From Bacteroidota bacterium (GTDB lineage Bacteria > Bacteroidota > Bacteroidia > Flavobacteriales_D > Crocinitomicaceae), in NCBI GenBank assembly GCA_016866415.1, contig VGML01000086.1, positions 1-8,548 on the forward strand: a stretch of DNA of 8,548 nt, given 5' to 3'. Below are positions 6,697 through 8,548 of this stretch, piece after piece. The notes beneath the pieces are model-generated. The model searched no databases. It saw nothing but the letters and a program-made list of their open reading frames with translations, and had not been told where the DNA came from. The position numbers were made by a program, and so were the translations under genes. Each line of letters begins with the position of its first letter. Position 1 is the first letter of the stretch.

Positions 6697-6978
6697 TTAT
6701 TCAGCTAAAACGATTAGTTTGTTATTGAACAATTCAGCAACACCTCCTTTAATTTCTATTCGAAGGATATTTTGTCCTTCCAATTTTACAGCTTCAGATA
6801 AACTTCCTTGATTTACAAATTCGGAAAGCTCCACTTTCATTTCTCCCGCTTTTAAAGTAGAGATAATCGGTGCGTGATTATTTAACACTTGAAAAATACC
6901 GTCTACCCCAGGAAGAGAAACAGAAATAGCTTCTCCCGCGAAAAGATTTGCCTCAGGCGTGATTACTTCTAATTTCAT
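6697..6978 (-). CDS. atpC: ATP synthase F1 epsilon subunit, short form
   Basis: This 93-residue epsilon subunit belongs to the central stalk of F1, where it joins gamma to the c-ring of the proton-driven (or sodium-driven) ATP synthase at the cytoplasmic membrane. The whole protein is the N-terminal ten-stranded beta-sandwich. The start LEVITPEANLFAGEAISVSL and the motif LPGVDGIFQVLNNHAPIIS (22-40, family LPGxxGxFxVLxNHAP) are diagnostic, as is the strand IEIKGGVAELFNNKLIVLAE at the end. It lacks the C-terminal two-helix domain (about 40-50 residues) that in bacteria such as Escherichia coli inhibits ATP hydrolysis. The stop is followed by a good terminator rather than by leftover coding sequence, so this looks like the natural length; short epsilons are, to my knowledge, common in Bacteroidota. 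It lies 11 bases after atpD and is co-transcribed with it. Confidence 0.95.
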   Translation of the reverse strand: MKLEVITPEANLFAGEAISVSLPGVDGIFQVLNNHAPIISTLKAGEMKVELSEFVNQGSLSEAVKLEGQNILRIEIKGGVAELFNNKLIVLAE

Positions 6979-6989
6979 TTGATTATTGA

Positions 6990-8492
6990 TTAGGCTTCAG
7001 CAATCATTTTCTCTCCGGCAGCGATAACGTCCTCAATTCCACCCTTCAAGTTGAAAGCAGCCTCCGGGTATTTATCGTATTTACCATCAAGTATGTCGTT
7101 GAATGCTTTAATTGTTTCTTGAATATCAACTAAAACCCCGGGTATTCCAGTAAATTGTTCTGCCACGTGGAAGGGTTGAGATAGAAAACGTTGAACGCGT
7201 CTTGCTCTATGAACAACCAATTTATCTTCTTCGGATAATTCGTCCATACCAAGAATAGCGATGATATCTTGAAGTTCTTTGTAACGTTGAAGGGTTACTT
7301 TAACTCGTTGAGCACAATTGTAGTGTTCCTCACCAACGATTTCAGGTGTTAAAATCCTTGAAGTTGAATCAAGTGGATCCACAGCAGGATAAATTCCTAA
7401 TTCAGCAATTTTTCTAGAAAGCACCGTTGTAGCATCTAAGTGAGCGAATGTATTAGCCGGAGCCGGATCCGTTAAGTCATCCGCAGGCACATATACCGCT
7501 TGAACTGAAGTAATCGAACCACTCTTTGTTGATGTAATTCGTTCTTGCATCGCACCCATCTCAGTCGCCAATGTTGGTTGGTAACCTACCGCTGATGGCA
7601 TACGTCCAAGTAATGCAGATACCTCAGAACCTGCTTGAGTAAATCGGAAAATGTTGTCAACGAAGAAAAGAATATCTTTTCCTTGTCCATCTCCTTCTCC
7701 ATCGCGGAAATATTCAGCTAGCGTCAAACCTGAAAGTGCAACTCGTGCGCGAGCTCCAGGAGGCTCATTCATTTGACCAAATACAAACGTTGCCTTCGAC
7801 TCTTTCATTTCTTCAAGATCAATCTTCGTTAAATCCCACCCGCCTTCTTCCATCGAATGCATAAAATCTTTACCATATTTGATAATTCCAGACTCTAACA
7901 TCTCACGAAGCAAGTCATTTCCTTCACGCGTTCTTTCACCAACACCTGCAAACACAGACAACCCTCCGTGACCTTTGGCAATGTTGTTGATTAATTCCTG
8001 AATTAGTACCGTTTTACCTACACCAGCACCACCAAAAAGACCGATTTTACCACCTTTTGCATAAGGCTCGATCAAGTCGATAACCTTAATTCCAGTAAAC
8101 AATATTTCTGTTGCAGTTGATAATTGATCAAATTTTGGAGCTTCTCTATGGATTGGTAATCCGTTAGCATTGTCAACTTTATTAATTCCGTCAATGGCTT
8201 CACCTACAACGTTAAATAAACGACCTTTAATTTTGTCGCCAGTGGGCATTTTTATGGATGTTCCTGTTGAAACCACTTCCATTCCTCGGGTAAATCCGTC
8301 TGTTGAGTCCATTGAGATTGCACGAACGGCGTTTTCACCAACGTGAGACTGAACCTCAAGAACTATACGAGTTCCATCTACCTTGAATACTTCAAGAGCA
8401 TCATAAATATTAGGAAGAGCGATTCCTCTTTCAAAACGAACGTCCACAACTGGACCGATAACTTGTGAAATTTTTCCTTTGACTGTTGACAT
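6990..8492 (-). CDS. atpD: ATP synthase F1 beta subunit
   Basis: This 500-residue catalytic subunit of F1 binds ADP and phosphate and makes ATP as the gamma stalk turns. Its N-terminal beta-barrel (about 1-80) begins GKISQVIGPVVDVRF. The nucleotide-binding domain has Walker A GGAGVGKT (154-161), the catalytic GERTRE with Glu186 and Arg189, Walker B ILFFVD (274-279), and ALLGRMPSAVGYQPTLATEMG (about 293-313) covering the subunit signature. The C-terminal helical domain has the conserved MDELSEEDK (DELSEED-type) loop, residues about 416-424. It is 25-40 residues longer than the common 460-475, mainly because of an acidic insertion near residues 205-232 (KYGKDFMHSMEEGGWD and following), which I recognise from Bacteroidota beta subunits. 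A consensus promoter stands just upstream. The other F1Fo genes are not in view; the split of atpD-atpC from the rest is, I believe, common in this phylum. Confidence 0.98.
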   Translation of the reverse strand: MSTVKGKISQVIGPVVDVRFERGIALPNIYDALEVFKVDGTRIVLEVQSHVGENAVRAISMDSTDGFTRGMEVVSTGTSIKMPTGDKIKGRLFNVVGEAIDGINKVDNANGLPIHREAPKFDQLSTATEILFTGIKVIDLIEPYAKGGKIGLFGGAGVGKTVLIQELINNIAKGHGGLSVFAGVGERTREGNDLLREMLESGIIKYGKDFMHSMEEGGWDLTKIDLEEMKESKATFVFGQMNEPPGARARVALSGLTLAEYFRDGEGDGQGKDILFFVDNIFRFTQAGSEVSALLGRMPSAVGYQPTLATEMGAMQERITSTKSGSITSVQAVYVPADDLTDPAPANTFAHLDATTVLSRKIAELGIYPAVDPLDSTSRILTPEIVGEEHYNCAQRVKVTLQRYKELQDIIAILGMDELSEEDKLVVHRARRVQRFLSQPFHVAEQFTGIPGVLVDIQETIKAFNDILDGKYDKYPEAAFNLKGGIEDVIAAGEKMIAEA

Positions 8493-8515
8493 TTTAAGCC
8501 GTTTAAATTTGGGCG

Positions 8516-8542
8516 CAAATATACTACTTTTATTTAGAACAA
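8516..8542 (-). promoter_or_regulatory. Bacteroidota-type promoter of atpD-atpC
   Basis: The - strand has a perfect -7 box TATATTTG (8516-8523; consensus TAnnTTTG), with TTG at 8540-8542 as the -33 element, 16 bases away, at the short end of the usual spacing. Transcription would start near 8508-8510, giving a leader of about 16-18 bases to the ATG at 8492. The AT-rich leader has no clear Shine-Dalgarno, as usual in this phylum. Confidence 0.7.
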
Positions 8543-8548
8543 TGAAAA

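Noticed and set aside
6504..6728. + strand open frame spanning the uppS start, the intergenic gap and the atpC end
   Set aside because: It crosses the terminator hairpin and antisense uppS/atpC codons; its product has no recognisable feature.
1..8548. A novel defence, mobile or biosynthetic system
   Set aside because: Every substantial frame belongs to a well-known housekeeping or envelope family except the small lipoprotein. There are no repeats, integrase or transposase genes, tRNA or other signs of transfer.

Overview
The window looks like a piece of a low-GC Bacteroidota chromosome, most likely from the order Flavobacteriales. Four things point there. The Skp/OmpH chaperones are a tandem pair directly downstream of bamA. 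A DUF4296-type lipoprotein follows dihydroorotase. The ATP synthase beta subunit carries a lineage-typical insertion and is paired with a short epsilon subunit. A Bacteroidota-type promoter (TTG / TAnnTTTG) precedes atpD, and Shine-Dalgarno sequences are weak or absent. I cannot name the genus.

Layout. The left 1.3 kb is on the + strand: the C-terminal two thirds of dihydroorotase (pyrC, running off the left edge), overlapping by one base a small lipoprotein of unknown function. Everything to the right is on the - strand and reads, in transcription order from the right edge: atpD, atpC, an intrinsic terminator, uppS, bamA, two ompH/skp genes, a second intrinsic terminator, and murI. murI ends base-to-base against the end of the lipoprotein gene, so the two transcription units converge with no spacer. 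No gap between genes exceeds about 125 bases. No RNA genes, mobile elements, CRISPR or long repeats are visible.

How the genes fit together. uppS (undecaprenyl diphosphate synthase, source of the lipid carrier for peptidoglycan and surface glycans), bamA (outer-membrane beta-barrel insertase), two periplasmic chaperones that hold unfolded barrels, and murI (D-glutamate for peptidoglycan) form an envelope-building cluster. atpD-atpC encode two F1 subunits of ATP synthase as a separate unit with its own promoter and terminator. pyrC is pyrimidine biosynthesis.

This is essentially a housekeeping region, and I found no previously undescribed system in it. The points most worth a second look are the lipoprotein linked to pyrC with a possible surface-export signal, the unusual C-terminus of BamA, the terminator between the chaperones and murI, and the truncated epsilon subunit.
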